In this document: positions 1-8,663 of the stretch, piece after piece | Position numbering within the stretch: the stretch's first letter is position 1 | Layout: each line of letters opens with the position of its first letter | Source: Neoroseomonas eburnea | GTDB taxonomy: Bacteria; Pseudomonadota; Alphaproteobacteria; Acetobacterales; Acetobacteraceae | DNA length: 64,000 nucleotides | Assembly: GCF_018129005.1 (NCBI RefSeq) | Contig: NZ_JAAEDL010000004.1 | Span: 1 to 64,000 of the forward strand | Direction of reading: 5' to 3' | Made by a program: the position numbers and the translations under genes | The notes under the pieces: model-generated | The model's database searches: none | Told to the model about the DNA's origin: nothing | The model's input: the letters and a program-made list of their open reading frames with translations, nothing else

Positions 1-1612
1 TCTTGTTGCTCGCGGTGCGCGGCAGGCTGTCCACGAAGGCAAACTCCCGCGGGACCTTGTAGGCTGCCATCTCCCCACGCGCCCAGGATGACAGGCCCGC
101 GGCATCGATCTTTGCGCCACGCCGTAGCACAATATATGCCTTCACCGCCTCACCTCGGCACGGATCGCGGATGCCGATCACGCAGCATTCCTGCACGGCC
201 GGGTGGCGATAGAAGGCAGCTTCGCATTCGGCAGGCCAAACCTTGAATCCGCTCACGTTGATCATCCGCTTCAGCCGGTCCGTGGCGAAGAAGTAGCCTT
301 CCTGGTCGACGCGGCCGAGATCTCCCGTGCGGAGGAAGCGCCGACCATCGCGGTCGAGGAACACCGCTGCCGTTTCCTCCCGCCGATTCCAGTACCCCTT
401 CATGATCTGCGGGCCGGCGATGATGATCTCGCCGACCTCGCCACTCGGTACGTCGTCCAGCGTATCGGGATCGATCACATGCGCGATCGTTTCCTGGATC
501 GGGATGCCGAGACACTGCGGCTTCGGACGATTGAGCGGATTGAGGTGCGTGGCGCAGACGGCTTCGCTCAGCCCGTAACCTTCGATGAAGCGAAGGCCCC
601 AGCGGCGCTCCAGCCGCTCGGCGACGGCAGCCGGCATCGGCGCGCCGCCGCCCGTCAGCACGCGCAGCCGCGCGAAGGCCTGCTCGTCGAAATCGGGCGC
701 GGAGAGCACATCCACCACCATCGTCGGTGCCGCGCTCCAGATCGTCACGCCGTGACGCAGGAACAGCGGGGCGACCAGGTCCCTGTCCCAGCGCGTCATC
801 ACAACCACCGTGGCCCCGGCATAGAGACCCCCATTCATCGAGACCTGCATGCCCGCGACATGGAACATCGGCATGAAGCCGGTGATGACCGTGTCGTCGT
901 CGTAGCCGTACCAGCGATGCTGCGCAAAGACATTGAACAGCGTGCCGGCATGGGTGTGCATGCAGGCCTTGGGCGCCCCCGTGGTGCCGGAGGTGTAAGG
1001 CAGCATGCAGAGGTCCTCCGGCGCCGCGTCGTCCGGACGGGGCGGGCGCGGTTCGGCCAACGCCTCGGCCCAGGCGATGGCGCACGGCGGCAAGCGTGCC
1101 GGCAGGACGCTGTCCGCCATCACTGCCGGCAGGCGGAAAGGCGAGGGGACGGCGACCTCGTCCGCATAGGCAGCGACGACGACAAGCCTCAGCGGTGCCG
1201 GCATCAGCGATACGAACCGCTCGAGCAGTTCGGCGCCGACCAGAGCGACCTCGGCGCCGCTGTCCTCGCAGAGATAGGCAAGCTCGGGCGTGGTGTTCAT
1301 CGGATTGACCGGCACCACGACCGCGCCGGCCCGCACCACGGCCTGGAAGGCGATGATGTACTGCGGTGAATTCTGCATCGCCACCAGCACGCGATCGCCC
1401 CGGGCAACCCCGGCCCGATGCTGAAGGAAAGCCGCGAGTCGTTCCACACGGCTCAGCAGCTCCGCGTAGGTGATCTCCGTGCCGTAGTAGGCGAGCGCGA
1501 CGTGCTCCGGGCGGCGCGATGTCGCCTGGCGCAGCGCCTCGCCCATGCTGCGTGGCAGCGGCCCGACGCGTGGCGGGACGCCTGCCGGCCAGAATGGCGA
1601 TCGGCCGCTCAT
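1..1612 (-). CDS. AMP-binding acyl-CoA synthetase (3' end cut by window edge)
   Basis: Adenylate-forming enzyme expected to activate a carboxylic acid with ATP and transfer it to CoA. The reading frame runs from ATG at 1612 to the left edge, giving 537 codons. The P-loop motif LPYTSGTTGAPK is read near 970-1010, the GYGLSEA and RTGDLGR motifs follow, and the frame reaches the C-terminal SLPRTASNK with the expected catalytic lysine just at the edge, so only a few residues are missing. The start overlaps the stop of the upstream NTF2-fold gene by 4 bases (ATGA), so it is probably the third gene of an operon with that gene and the class III aminotransferase. Substrate is unknown; medium- or long-chain fatty acid or aromatic acid are the usual options for this family. 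Confidence 0.9.
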   Translation of the reverse strand, partial: MSGRSPFWPAGVPPRVGPLPRSMGEALRQATSRRPEHVALAYYGTEITYAELLSRVERLAAFLQHRAGVARGDRVLVAMQNSPQYIIAFQAVVRAGAVVVPVNPMNTTPELAYLCEDSGAEVALVGAELLERFVSLMPAPLRLVVVAAYADEVAVPSPFRLPAVMADSVLPARLPPCAIAWAEALAEPRPPRPDDAAPEDLCMLPYTSGTTGAPKACMHTHAGTLFNVFAQHRWYGYDDDTVITGFMPMFHVAGMQVSMNGGLYAGATVVVMTRWDRDLVAPLFLRHGVTIWSAAPTMVVDVLSAPDFDEQAFARLRVLTGGGAPMPAAVAERLERRWGLRFIEGYGLSEAVCATHLNPLNRPKPQCLGIPIQETIAHVIDPDTLDDVPSGEVGEIIIAGPQIMKGYWNRREETAAVFLDRDGRRFLRTGDLGRVDQEGYFFATDRLKRMINVSGFKVWPAECEAAFYRHPAVQECCVIGIRDPCRGEAVKAYIVLRRGAKIDAAGLSSWARGEMAAYKVPREFAFVDSLPRTASNK

Positions 1613-1992
1613 GCCGTGCGCGCGGCTGGGTCGTAGGCCCAGGCCTTGCTCACGATGCGCCAGCCCTGCGGGTACCTCACCAGCAGGAGCTCATCCACGA
1701 AGCGGTTGGGCAGCAGCGCGTCGCGCACCCGGACATGCGCCGTGGTCGGGCTCGGCTGCGTCAGGGAGACGACCTCGTCGTGCCGGGTGTCTCCGCGCGA
1801 GGCCGGCGCCGGCCGACCGGCGACGCGGGCCATGTACGCCTCGAATCCCAGCGCCTCCGTTACGCCTCCCTCGGCGCTGAAGAGTTGCGCCTGCGGGTGG
1901 AACACCTCGCGGAAACGCGCGACGCTGCCCTCGTAGAGTGCGTCGAAATAGCCGTGGACCGTGGCCAGGATTGCGTCGCGGTCGGTGCTCAT
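1609..1992 (-). CDS. NTF2-fold / Lumazine_bd_2-like small protein
   Basis: A 127-residue protein beginning MSTDRDAILATVHGYFDALY and ending in a WRIVSKAWAY strand. The helix-rich start followed by FREVFHPQAQLF and a late V-R-V-R strand pattern fits the SnoaL/NTF2 cone fold, closest in feel to the Lumazine_bd_2 group. These proteins are usually small enzymes or ligand-binding domains and the sequence alone does not say which. It overlaps its neighbours by 4 bases on both sides, which indicates translational coupling with the aminotransferase upstream and the acyl-CoA ligase downstream. Function is inferred only from the fold; the operon suggests a role on an amino- or keto-acid intermediate. 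Confidence 0.75.
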   Translation of the reverse strand: MSTDRDAILATVHGYFDALYEGSVARFREVFHPQAQLFSAEGGVTEALGFEAYMARVAGRPAPASRGDTRHDEVVSLTQPSPTTAHVRVRDALLPNRFVDELLLVRYPQGWRIVSKAWAYDPAARTA

Positions 1993-3302
1993 GCCTGCGT
2001 CTCCATCATTGCGTTGTGCTCGCGGTCGGCGATGCCGAGGCTCTCGTCGAGGATGGCCAGCAGGGTTTCGGATTCGGCCTCGGAGATCACCAGCGGCGGC
2101 GCCAGGAACAGCGACGTCTGCTCGCCGCTGGTGCCGATCACCGCGCCGAGCTCCAGGGCGCGCCCAGCGACACGGGAGGCGACCGGCGCCTCCGCCGTAT
2201 CGGCCAGCCAGTTGCGCCAGTCCGGCCCGTGCAGCTCGATCGTCCAGTGCAGGCCCTGTCCCGCGACGCGACAAACGCTGGGATGGCGGCGGGCAATCTC
2301 GGTCAGGCGCCGTGCGTAGAAGGGCTCCAGCGCCGAAACCCGGTGGAGCAAGGCCTCGTCGCGCAGAATGCGCAGATAGGCGCTGACCGCAGCCATGGCG
2401 AGGGGATGGCCGCGCAGCGTCCCGTAGTTCTGCCAGGCGCAGCCTTCCATCGCGGCGACGATGTCGCGCGAGAGAATGACCGCCGCGACCGCGACGGAGC
2501 CGCCGCCAAGCCCTTTGCCGAGCGTGACGATGTCCGGCCGGCTGGTACCACCCTGGAAGGCGAAGGTACGGCCGGCACGGCCCAGGCCCGTGACGACCTC
2601 GTCCGCGATCCAAAGGGCGCCCTGCTGCCGCGCGATCCCCGCTACAGCGTCCTGGTAAGCGCCATCGTGGTAGAAGCCGCCCTGGGTGTAGTCGAGGATC
2701 ACCGCCGAGGATTGCGCAAGCATCGCCGGCGCCTCATCGAGCCGGAGCGCGGCCGGCCGTCCACGGCCAGTTGCGCTGTCGTAGGTCAAGCCGTCGGGCG
2801 CCGGCAGCACATGCACCGGCGCGCAGGGAAAGGGTCGCCGCGTGTAGCCCTGCGCGGCAAGGCCGCCGTGCCAGTGTGGTTGGACGGTAGCGTCGCGCGA
2901 CAGGCCAACCAGCCCATGGTAGGCGCGTTCCCGCGTCGCAATCGCCTGGCGCCCGGTCAGCGTCTGCGAGAGCGAAAGGGCGATGTCGTTCGCCTCGCTG
3001 CCGCTCAGGCAGAAGCGCACCGCACCGGCCCAGGAATCCTCGCCGGCCAAGCCGATCTCGAACAGATTCTCCGCCGCTTGATCCCGGCCGTGCCAGGACC
3101 AGCCTTCGCTGACCATGGGGAGGCTGACCGCCTCGCGCAGCGCCTCGACCATGCGGGGATGGCCATGGCCGAGCGGGCCGCCGGTGTTGCTCCCGTCCAG
3201 CACGCGCCGCCCGTCGGCGAGATGGAAATGCACACCGCCCCCACCTACGACGCGTGGCGCCTCGGTGCCTGCATTCAGCCCAGTCCGCAGCAGCCTTTGC
3301 AT
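1989..3302 (-). CDS. Class III PLP-dependent aminotransferase
   Basis: Transaminase of the glutamate-semialdehyde / omega-aminotransferase family, 437 residues from the chosen start. SGSEAN (about residues 100-105), the PLP-ring aspartate in DEVVTG (234-239) and the Schiff-base lysine in TLGKGLGG (Lys263) are all present, so it should be active. ATG at 3302 is chosen because AAGGA lies 4 bases upstream; another in-frame ATG at 3329 has no ribosome site and sits only 5 bases from a stable stem of the repeat at 3335-3462. It heads a three-gene overlapping operon with the NTF2-fold protein and acyl-CoA ligase. The amino donor and acceptor cannot be told from sequence. Confidence 0.9.
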   Translation of the reverse strand: MQRLLRTGLNAGTEAPRVVGGGGVHFHLADGRRVLDGSNTGGPLGHGHPRMVEALREAVSLPMVSEGWSWHGRDQAAENLFEIGLAGEDSWAGAVRFCLSGSEANDIALSLSQTLTGRQAIATRERAYHGLVGLSRDATVQPHWHGGLAAQGYTRRPFPCAPVHVLPAPDGLTYDSATGRGRPAALRLDEAPAMLAQSSAVILDYTQGGFYHDGAYQDAVAGIARQQGALWIADEVVTGLGRAGRTFAFQGGTSRPDIVTLGKGLGGGSVAVAAVILSRDIVAAMEGCAWQNYGTLRGHPLAMAAVSAYLRILRDEALLHRVSALEPFYARRLTEIARRHPSVCRVAGQGLHWTIELHGPDWRNWLADTAEAPVASRVAGRALELGAVIGTSGEQTSLFLAPPLVISEAESETLLAILDESLGIADREHNAMMETQA

Positions 3303-3334
3303 GCTGTCCTTCGCCCTTCCGGCCGTCATCGTGT

Positions 3335-3462
3335 GATACCGCCGAGCCGTGCTGCCGACCTGTCGGCGGCGAGGCGCGGCGGTATCGCGCAGGGTTGGTG
3401 TGGCGGCTGCGCGCGAAACAAGGCGCTCATACCGAGTCAGCCGAAAGGCTGGCCGGTATGAG
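3335..3462 (-). repeat. Structured intergenic repeat, copy A
   Basis: Reading the minus strand, 3462 to 3335 gives two nested structures. Hairpin 1 (3426-3462) pairs CTCATACCG with CGGTATGAG and, inside, CAGCC with GGCTG around a TTTC loop. Hairpin 2 pairs GATACCGCCG with CGGCGGTATC (3335-3344 with 3377-3386), enclosing GCCGAC/GTCGGC (3354-3367). The linker contains CGCGCAGCCGC, CACACCAA and CTGCGCGATACCG. A second copy with the same order of parts and nearly the same length lies at 47263-47391 on the plus strand. Copy A lies between the mocR stop and the aminotransferase start. Confidence 0.8.
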
Positions 3463-3565
3463 CCTAGGGCGCACCCTTAGGGGCGACAGCGCCAGCTGTC
3501 CGCGTTTGCTGTGGGCCAGTCCCGTCATCGGGCACCGCCACTGCGCGCCCGGCGTATGACGGCGG

Positions 3566-5002
3566 TCATCCGCGCAGCAGCGCCGCGACGGCAGCGAGCC
3601 GCGGCCGAGCCTCCTCCGTCGGCAGCCGGCCGAAGCCGATGACGAGCCCCTGCCGGTCGGGCACCCCAACGTAGCATTGCGACAGCGGCTGAATGAAGTT
3701 TCCGGCCCTGCGGCTGCGCGCGGAGGCCTCTCGGTCGGTCAGCCGGGCGGCAAGGCGCGGCGTGAACAGGCCGGTGAGATGCAGGCCGGCGCCGCTTGGC
3801 GCGACCTCCAGCTCCTCCGGCAGCAGCGCCTGGAGCGCGTCGAGCACGGCTTGCTTGCGCGCCGCATAGACCGGCCGCATGCGCCGCAGGTAGCGCAGCA
3901 AATGGCCTTCGCGGAGGAACTCGGCCAGCGCGGGCTGCGCGGTGCCGGCGGTATGGACATCGATGCGTGCGCGGCCGCGGCCGAAGGCTTCGACGAAGGC
4001 GGTGCTCGCCACCAGGTACCCGATGCGCAGGCTCGGCAGCATCACCTTGGAGAAGGTGCCGAGGTAGATGACGTGCCCCGCGCGGTCGAGCGACTTCAGC
4101 GAGGCCGCCATGCTGTCGCGGTGGCGGAATTCGGAGTTGTAGTCGTCCTCGATGATCCAGGCGCCCTGCGCCTGCGCCCAGTCGAGCAGTTCGAGCCGCC
4201 GGTCGAGGCTCATGGCGACGCCGAGCGGGAACTGGTGGGAGGGCGTGACGACGGCCAACTTTGCGCGCGGCGCGCGGCGGACGCCTTCGGCCACGACCAG
4301 GCCCTTGGAGTCGACCGGCACGGGCACCAGGCGCGCGCCGGCGGCCTGCAGCGCCCAGCGCGCCTCGATGAAGCCGGGCTCCTCCACCCAGACCTCGTCG
4401 CCCGGGTCGATCAGCATGCGGCAGCACAGGTCCAGCGCGCCGGCGCTCGCCGGGGTGATGACGACCTCCTCGGGCCGGCACAGCAGGCCGCGCACCGTGC
4501 CGAGGAATTCCGCCGTCGCCTCGCGCAGTGGCCGCCAGCCGAGCGGCGACATGTCCGTGCAGGCGGAGCGGGGCGCATGGCGCCAGGCCTGGCGCAGCAG
4601 TCGCGCCCAGGTGTCGAAGGGGAAGTCCGCGATGTCGGGCGTGCCGGTGCTGAAGGGTGAGGCCAGGTCGAAGGCGTAGTCGATGGCGAGCACCGATCGC
4701 CAGCGATGCGACAGGCGCGAGGGCTCGATATCCGCCCGCGGCGGCGGCGCATCCGGGGCGACCTTGCGGCCGAGGGCGGCGACGCGCACCCCGCCGCGCG
4801 GCACGGAGAGGAGGTAGCCCTCAGCGTAGAGCAGCTCGAGCGCGGCCAGCACGATGACGCGGGAGCAACCGAGCTCCCGCGCAATCTCCCGCGAGCCGAT
4901 CAGCCGCGACCCGGCCGGCAGCCCGCCATCGAGGATGCGGTCGCGCAGATGCGCCGCGACCTGCTGGTAGAGCGGCATGTCGGCCGCACGGTCGAGATGC
5001 AT
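3566..5002 (-). CDS. MocR-type regulator (GntR HTH plus aminotransferase-like domain)
   Basis: A transcription regulator with an N-terminal winged helix-turn-helix of the GntR class (about residues 10-75, with PLYQQVAAHLRDRI and the SREIARELGCSR recognition region) fused to a fold-type I aminotransferase-like effector domain. The PLP lysine is seen in GTFSKVMLPS (Lys319), preceded by the IIEDDYNSEFR motif. Family members sense PLP adducts of amino compounds and control nearby genes. The start MHLDRAAD at 5002 gives 478 residues, the usual length; a longer frame to 5221 would run into hyuB and is Arg/Ala-rich. It lies 52 bases downstream of hyuB on the same strand, so it may regulate the hyu/ABC operon, the aminotransferase operon, or both. 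Confidence 0.9.
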   Translation of the reverse strand: MHLDRAADMPLYQQVAAHLRDRILDGGLPAGSRLIGSREIARELGCSRVIVLAALELLYAEGYLLSVPRGGVRVAALGRKVAPDAPPPRADIEPSRLSHRWRSVLAIDYAFDLASPFSTGTPDIADFPFDTWARLLRQAWRHAPRSACTDMSPLGWRPLREATAEFLGTVRGLLCRPEEVVITPASAGALDLCCRMLIDPGDEVWVEEPGFIEARWALQAAGARLVPVPVDSKGLVVAEGVRRAPRAKLAVVTPSHQFPLGVAMSLDRRLELLDWAQAQGAWIIEDDYNSEFRHRDSMAASLKSLDRAGHVIYLGTFSKVMLPSLRIGYLVASTAFVEAFGRGRARIDVHTAGTAQPALAEFLREGHLLRYLRRMRPVYAARKQAVLDALQALLPEELEVAPSGAGLHLTGLFTPRLAARLTDREASARSRRAGNFIQPLSQCYVGVPDRQGLVIGFGRLPTEEARPRLAAVAALLRG

Positions 5003-5054
5003 GCCGGCGACCGAGAGGCGTCGCGCGGTCGAGGCGCGCGGCGCTCCGGCGCGG

Positions 5055-6638
5055 CTAGCCCGCTGCGGGCGGTCCGTAGCCGCCGCCACCGCAGCTCTCC
5101 ATCGTGACCAGATCCCCCTGTTGCAGCAGCATGTTCGTCTTGCCGGGCACAGTGCTCCGCTCGCCGCCGCGCTCCAGCGTGATGCGGAAGGGCAGGCCGG
5201 GCTCGCCACCCGCGAGGCCATAGGGCGGCACCCGTGTCCGCTCGACGCAGGAGGTCAGCCACATGCTGGGCGAGAGGATACGGTAGCTGCGCACCACGCC
5301 ATCACCGCCGCGATGCCGGCCCGCGCCGCCCGAGCCGCGCCGGATCGACTGCTCCCCGATCCGCACGGCGTAGTTCGCTTCGATCACCTCGACCGGCGTG
5401 TTGGAAGTATTCGTCAGGTGCACGCGCGTGGCGGGCGAGCCGGGGCGGTCATGCCGCGCCCCCTCCCCGCCGCCATGCACCTCGTAGAGCATGCGCCAGG
5501 TGTCGCCGGGGCGCGGCTCCGCGAAGGCAAGCAGGCCGGACGTGGCAGGCCCACCGGCCGAGAGACGCTCCGGGATCACCTGCTCCATGGCGCGGAACAC
5601 GGCATCGACGATGCGCATCGAGGTCTCATGGTTGCCCGCCGCGACCGCCGCATTCCAGCCTGGCTCGAAGACCGAGCCCGGCCGGGTGATGATATTGAAG
5701 GGCCGCAGCGCGCCGGCATTCTGCTGCATGTCGCGGCCGCTCAAGATGCGTGCAGCATAGCAGACCGCGGAACGCGCGATGAAGGGCGTGGTGTTGCAGA
5801 AATTGGTGACGCGATCAGTGCTGCCGGACAGGTCGAAGGTCGCCGTCTCGCCGCTGATCGCGATGCGGACATGGATGCGCGCGGGCGCGCCGCCCGGGCC
5901 GCCATCGTCGAGGAAATCCTCGCCCTCATAGACGCCGTCGGGCAGGTCGCCGAGGGCGGCGCGCATCTCGGCTTCCGAGAGGTCGTGCAGCCGCGCCAGC
6001 GTTTCAAGGAAGACATCCGTGCCGTGCTGGGCGCAGAGTTCGTGGATGCGCCGCTCCGCCGCCTGGGTGGCGGCGACCTGCGCCATGAGGTCGCCCTCGC
6101 AGGACACCGGGTCGCGCACATTGGCGAGGATGAAGTCCAGCACCGGGCGGTTCACGCCTTCGGTCGAGACAATCGGCATCGGCGGGATGCGCATCGCCTC
6201 CTGGAAGGTATCGACCGCCTGGGCGAGATAGGACCCCGGCCAAGTGCCACCGACATCGGGCCAATGGGCGAGGCTGATCGCGAAGGCGACGATGCGCCCA
6301 TCCACAAAGACCGGCCGCACCACCTTCACGTCGTTGAGGTGATTCCCGCCCAGCGCGCCGAGATTGTAGATGACGGCATCACCTTCGCGGAACCGCTCGG
6401 CCGGCCAGACGTTCAGCAGTTCCGGCACGGTGTAGGCCATGGCGCCGAGGTGGATGGGGATGTCGCGCCCCTGGCCGACCAGCCCGCCGGCTGCATCCGT
6501 CAGCGCGGAAGAGAGGTCGCCTGCTTCCCGGAGCAGCGGCGAGCGGGCGGAGCGCGTCATCACCAGGCTCATCTCCTCCGCGGCAGCGGAGAGGCCGTGA
6601 CGGATGACCTCGACGACGAAGGGATCGAGCGGGATCAT
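5055..6638 (-). CDS. hyuB: Hydantoinase B / oxoprolinase subunit
   Basis: Second subunit of an ATP-dependent cyclic-amide hydrolase (N-methylhydantoinase, 5-oxoprolinase or acetone-carboxylase-like family), 527 residues. It begins MIPLDPFVVEVIRHGLSAAA and carries the family hallmarks SLVMTRSARSPLLREAGD, HLGAMAYTV and the glycine-rich C-terminal RRGSGGAGRHRGGDG. The C-terminus ends in the typical MESCGGGGYG motif. Its ATG overlaps the hyuA stop by 4 bases, so the two subunits are translationally coupled. Together they would hydrolyse a hydantoin or related lactam at the cost of ATP. The ABC importer genes immediately upstream probably bring in the substrate. Confidence 0.93.
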   Translation of the reverse strand: MIPLDPFVVEVIRHGLSAAAEEMSLVMTRSARSPLLREAGDLSSALTDAAGGLVGQGRDIPIHLGAMAYTVPELLNVWPAERFREGDAVIYNLGALGGNHLNDVKVVRPVFVDGRIVAFAISLAHWPDVGGTWPGSYLAQAVDTFQEAMRIPPMPIVSTEGVNRPVLDFILANVRDPVSCEGDLMAQVAATQAAERRIHELCAQHGTDVFLETLARLHDLSEAEMRAALGDLPDGVYEGEDFLDDGGPGGAPARIHVRIAISGETATFDLSGSTDRVTNFCNTTPFIARSAVCYAARILSGRDMQQNAGALRPFNIITRPGSVFEPGWNAAVAAGNHETSMRIVDAVFRAMEQVIPERLSAGGPATSGLLAFAEPRPGDTWRMLYEVHGGGEGARHDRPGSPATRVHLTNTSNTPVEVIEANYAVRIGEQSIRRGSGGAGRHRGGDGVVRSYRILSPSMWLTSCVERTRVPPYGLAGGEPGLPFRITLERGGERSTVPGKTNMLLQQGDLVTMESCGGGGYGPPAAG

Positions 6639-8638
6639 GCCGTACTCCTGGTCAGGAACAGGTTGCCCGCATCATCGCCGCGCGCCTGCCAGCCTGGCGG
6701 CACGATGACGGTGGACCAGGCATCCTCGATGATGGCGGGTCCGTTGACACTGCCACCGAGGGTTTCGCGCGGGAGTATGGATGTGTCGGTCGCGCCGATA
6801 CCCGGGAAGACGCAGCGCCGCGACCGCGCCGGACGTGCGGGCCGGCCGACATTCGGGCGCGCCATGGGTATGATCGAAGGCTTGCGTGCCTGCACACGCA
6901 GGGATTCCACCACGCAGTGCTCTTCGGTCGCGTAGCCGAAAAGCATGTGATGGCGGCGGTGGAATTCCTGCACGATCGCCTGCGGATCGAAGGGCAGAGC
7001 GAAGGGAACCGGCAGCGAATCGCTCTGCGCGGCGTAGCGCATCAGGGCGACATGCTCGATGGCGATCTCCCGCGCCGGAATGCCGTTGGCGATCAACGGT
7101 GCGATGGCGTCGTGGGTGAGTTCCACGAGACGCTCCTCGAAGACCTTGCGGGCGAAACCGTCGAGCGGCAGGCGTACGGTGCGCTGCTGCAGGAAGGAGA
7201 AATCCGCCGTGAGGCAGCCGAGCGCCGAGAAGGCGCTGGAGGCGGCCGGCACGATCACTTCCTTCAACCCATACAGATCCGCGAGGCCCGCCGCGTGCAT
7301 CGGTCCGCCGCCGCCGAAGGCGAGCAGCGTGCAGTCGCGCCCATCCACGCCGCGTTCCACGGTGACGCGACGCAGCGCGCGCGCCATGGCCGCATTGGCG
7401 ACGCGCAGGATGCCGAGCGCCGTCTCCGTGACGCCGAGTCCGAGCTCTGCCGCGATCGGCGCGACGGCTCTCTCCGCGGCTGCGATGTCGAGGGTGATCG
7501 TATCGCCGAGCTTCACCTCCGGATCGAGGTAGCCGAGGATGGCATTGGCATCGGTGATGGTCGGCCGCTGCCCGCCGCGCCCGTAGCAGGCGGGCCCAGG
7601 CTCGGAGCCGGCGCTTTCCGGACCGACCGACAGGCCGCCGGGACCGAGCTTCACGATCGACCCGCCACCGGCGCCGATCGAATGCACGGCGAGCATGGGC
7701 TGCCGCAACGGACGGCCGCCGATCATGCGCGTATCGGTCATCTCCGCCTGGCCATCGACGATCAGGCAGACATCGGTGGTGGTGCCACCCATGTCGAAGG
7801 TCAGCACGCGCGGCCGGCCGAGTTCCCGCGCCATGCGGGCCGAGGCCGAAACGCCAGCGGCCGGCCCCGATGCGGCCATGACCAGCGGACGGCGCTTGGC
7901 GGCCGGCACCGGAACCATCGCGCCGGCGGAGTGGAAGACCTGCAGGCCAGAGCCGAGGGGCAGCTTCGCCTCCAGTTCACTGAGGTACTCCACCGCGATC
8001 GGCATGGCTGCCGCGTTGAAGGCGGTGGAGGAAGCGCGTTCGTATTCCCGCGCTTCCGGGTTCACCTCGTGGGAGACGCAGAGATGCGGCACGTGCGGGG
8101 CGAGGGCCTCGGCCAACATGCGCTCATGTACCGGGTTGGCGTAGCTGTGCAGCAGGCAGATGGCGACGCTCTCGGCGCCGGTCTCCTTCAGCCAGGCAAT
8201 GGCACGCGCGATCTCCGCTTCCGTCAGCCCTTCCAGTATCGCGCCGGTATGGTCCAGGCGTTCGCGCAGGCCGAAGCAGCGCTCGTGCGGCACCAGCGGC
8301 CGCGGCTTCGGTGGGACATCGAGGCGGTAGAGATCCTCTCGCCGGTAGCGGCCCACCTCCAGCACGTCCTCGAAGCCCGCGGTGGCGATCAGCGCGACCT
8401 TGGGCAGCCGCTCCTCCACCAGGGCGTTGGTGACGCGCGTGGTGCCGTGCACGAAGCGCCGGACCTCCCCCGGCGCCAGCCCCACCGCGGCAATCGCTTC
8501 CAGCATCGCGCGTACCGGTGCGGTGGGGCGCGACGGCACCTTCGCGATCCGCGCCTCCTGCGTGCCGGCATGCACGGCCAGGATGTCCGTGAAGGTGCCG
8601 CCGATGTCGGTTCCGATGTCCCAACCGGTATCCTGCAA
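6635..8638 (-). CDS. hyuA: Hydantoinase A / oxoprolinase subunit
   Basis: ATP-binding subunit of the hydantoinase/oxoprolinase pair. The N-terminal actin-like phosphate loop DIGTDIGGTFTDI lies at residues 7-19, the second phosphate motif TFDMGGTTTDV is present, and the central SIGAGGGSIVKL and SGPAAGVSASA segments match the family. No ATG exists near the N-terminus; TTG at 8638 is chosen because GGGGAG lies 9 bases upstream, giving 667 residues. CTG at 8641 is the alternative. The gene follows the ABC ATPase stop by 25 bases and overlaps hyuB by 4. Substrate could be hydantoin, N-methylhydantoin or 5-oxoproline. Confidence 0.92.
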   Translation of the reverse strand: MQDTGWDIGTDIGGTFTDILAVHAGTQEARIAKVPSRPTAPVRAMLEAIAAVGLAPGEVRRFVHGTTRVTNALVEERLPKVALIATAGFEDVLEVGRYRREDLYRLDVPPKPRPLVPHERCFGLRERLDHTGAILEGLTEAEIARAIAWLKETGAESVAICLLHSYANPVHERMLAEALAPHVPHLCVSHEVNPEAREYERASSTAFNAAAMPIAVEYLSELEAKLPLGSGLQVFHSAGAMVPVPAAKRRPLVMAASGPAAGVSASARMARELGRPRVLTFDMGGTTTDVCLIVDGQAEMTDTRMIGGRPLRQPMLAVHSIGAGGGSIVKLGPGGLSVGPESAGSEPGPACYGRGGQRPTITDANAILGYLDPEVKLGDTITLDIAAAERAVAPIAAELGLGVTETALGILRVANAAMARALRRVTVERGVDGRDCTLLAFGGGGPMHAAGLADLYGLKEVIVPAASSAFSALGCLTADFSFLQQRTVRLPLDGFARKVFEERLVELTHDAIAPLIANGIPAREIAIEHVALMRYAAQSDSLPVPFALPFDPQAIVQEFHRRHHMLFGYATEEHCVVESLRVQARKPSIIPMARPNVGRPARPARSRRCVFPGIGATDTSILPRETLGGSVNGPAIIEDAWSTVIVPPGWQARGDDAGNLFLTRSTA

Positions 8639-8663
8639 CAGATGCGTCTCCCCGAGGTGTCGC

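Noticed and set aside
5003-5221. N-terminal extension of the MocR protein up to 5221
   Set aside because: It overlaps hyuB, is Arg/Ala-rich and lies before the conserved HTH start at 5002.
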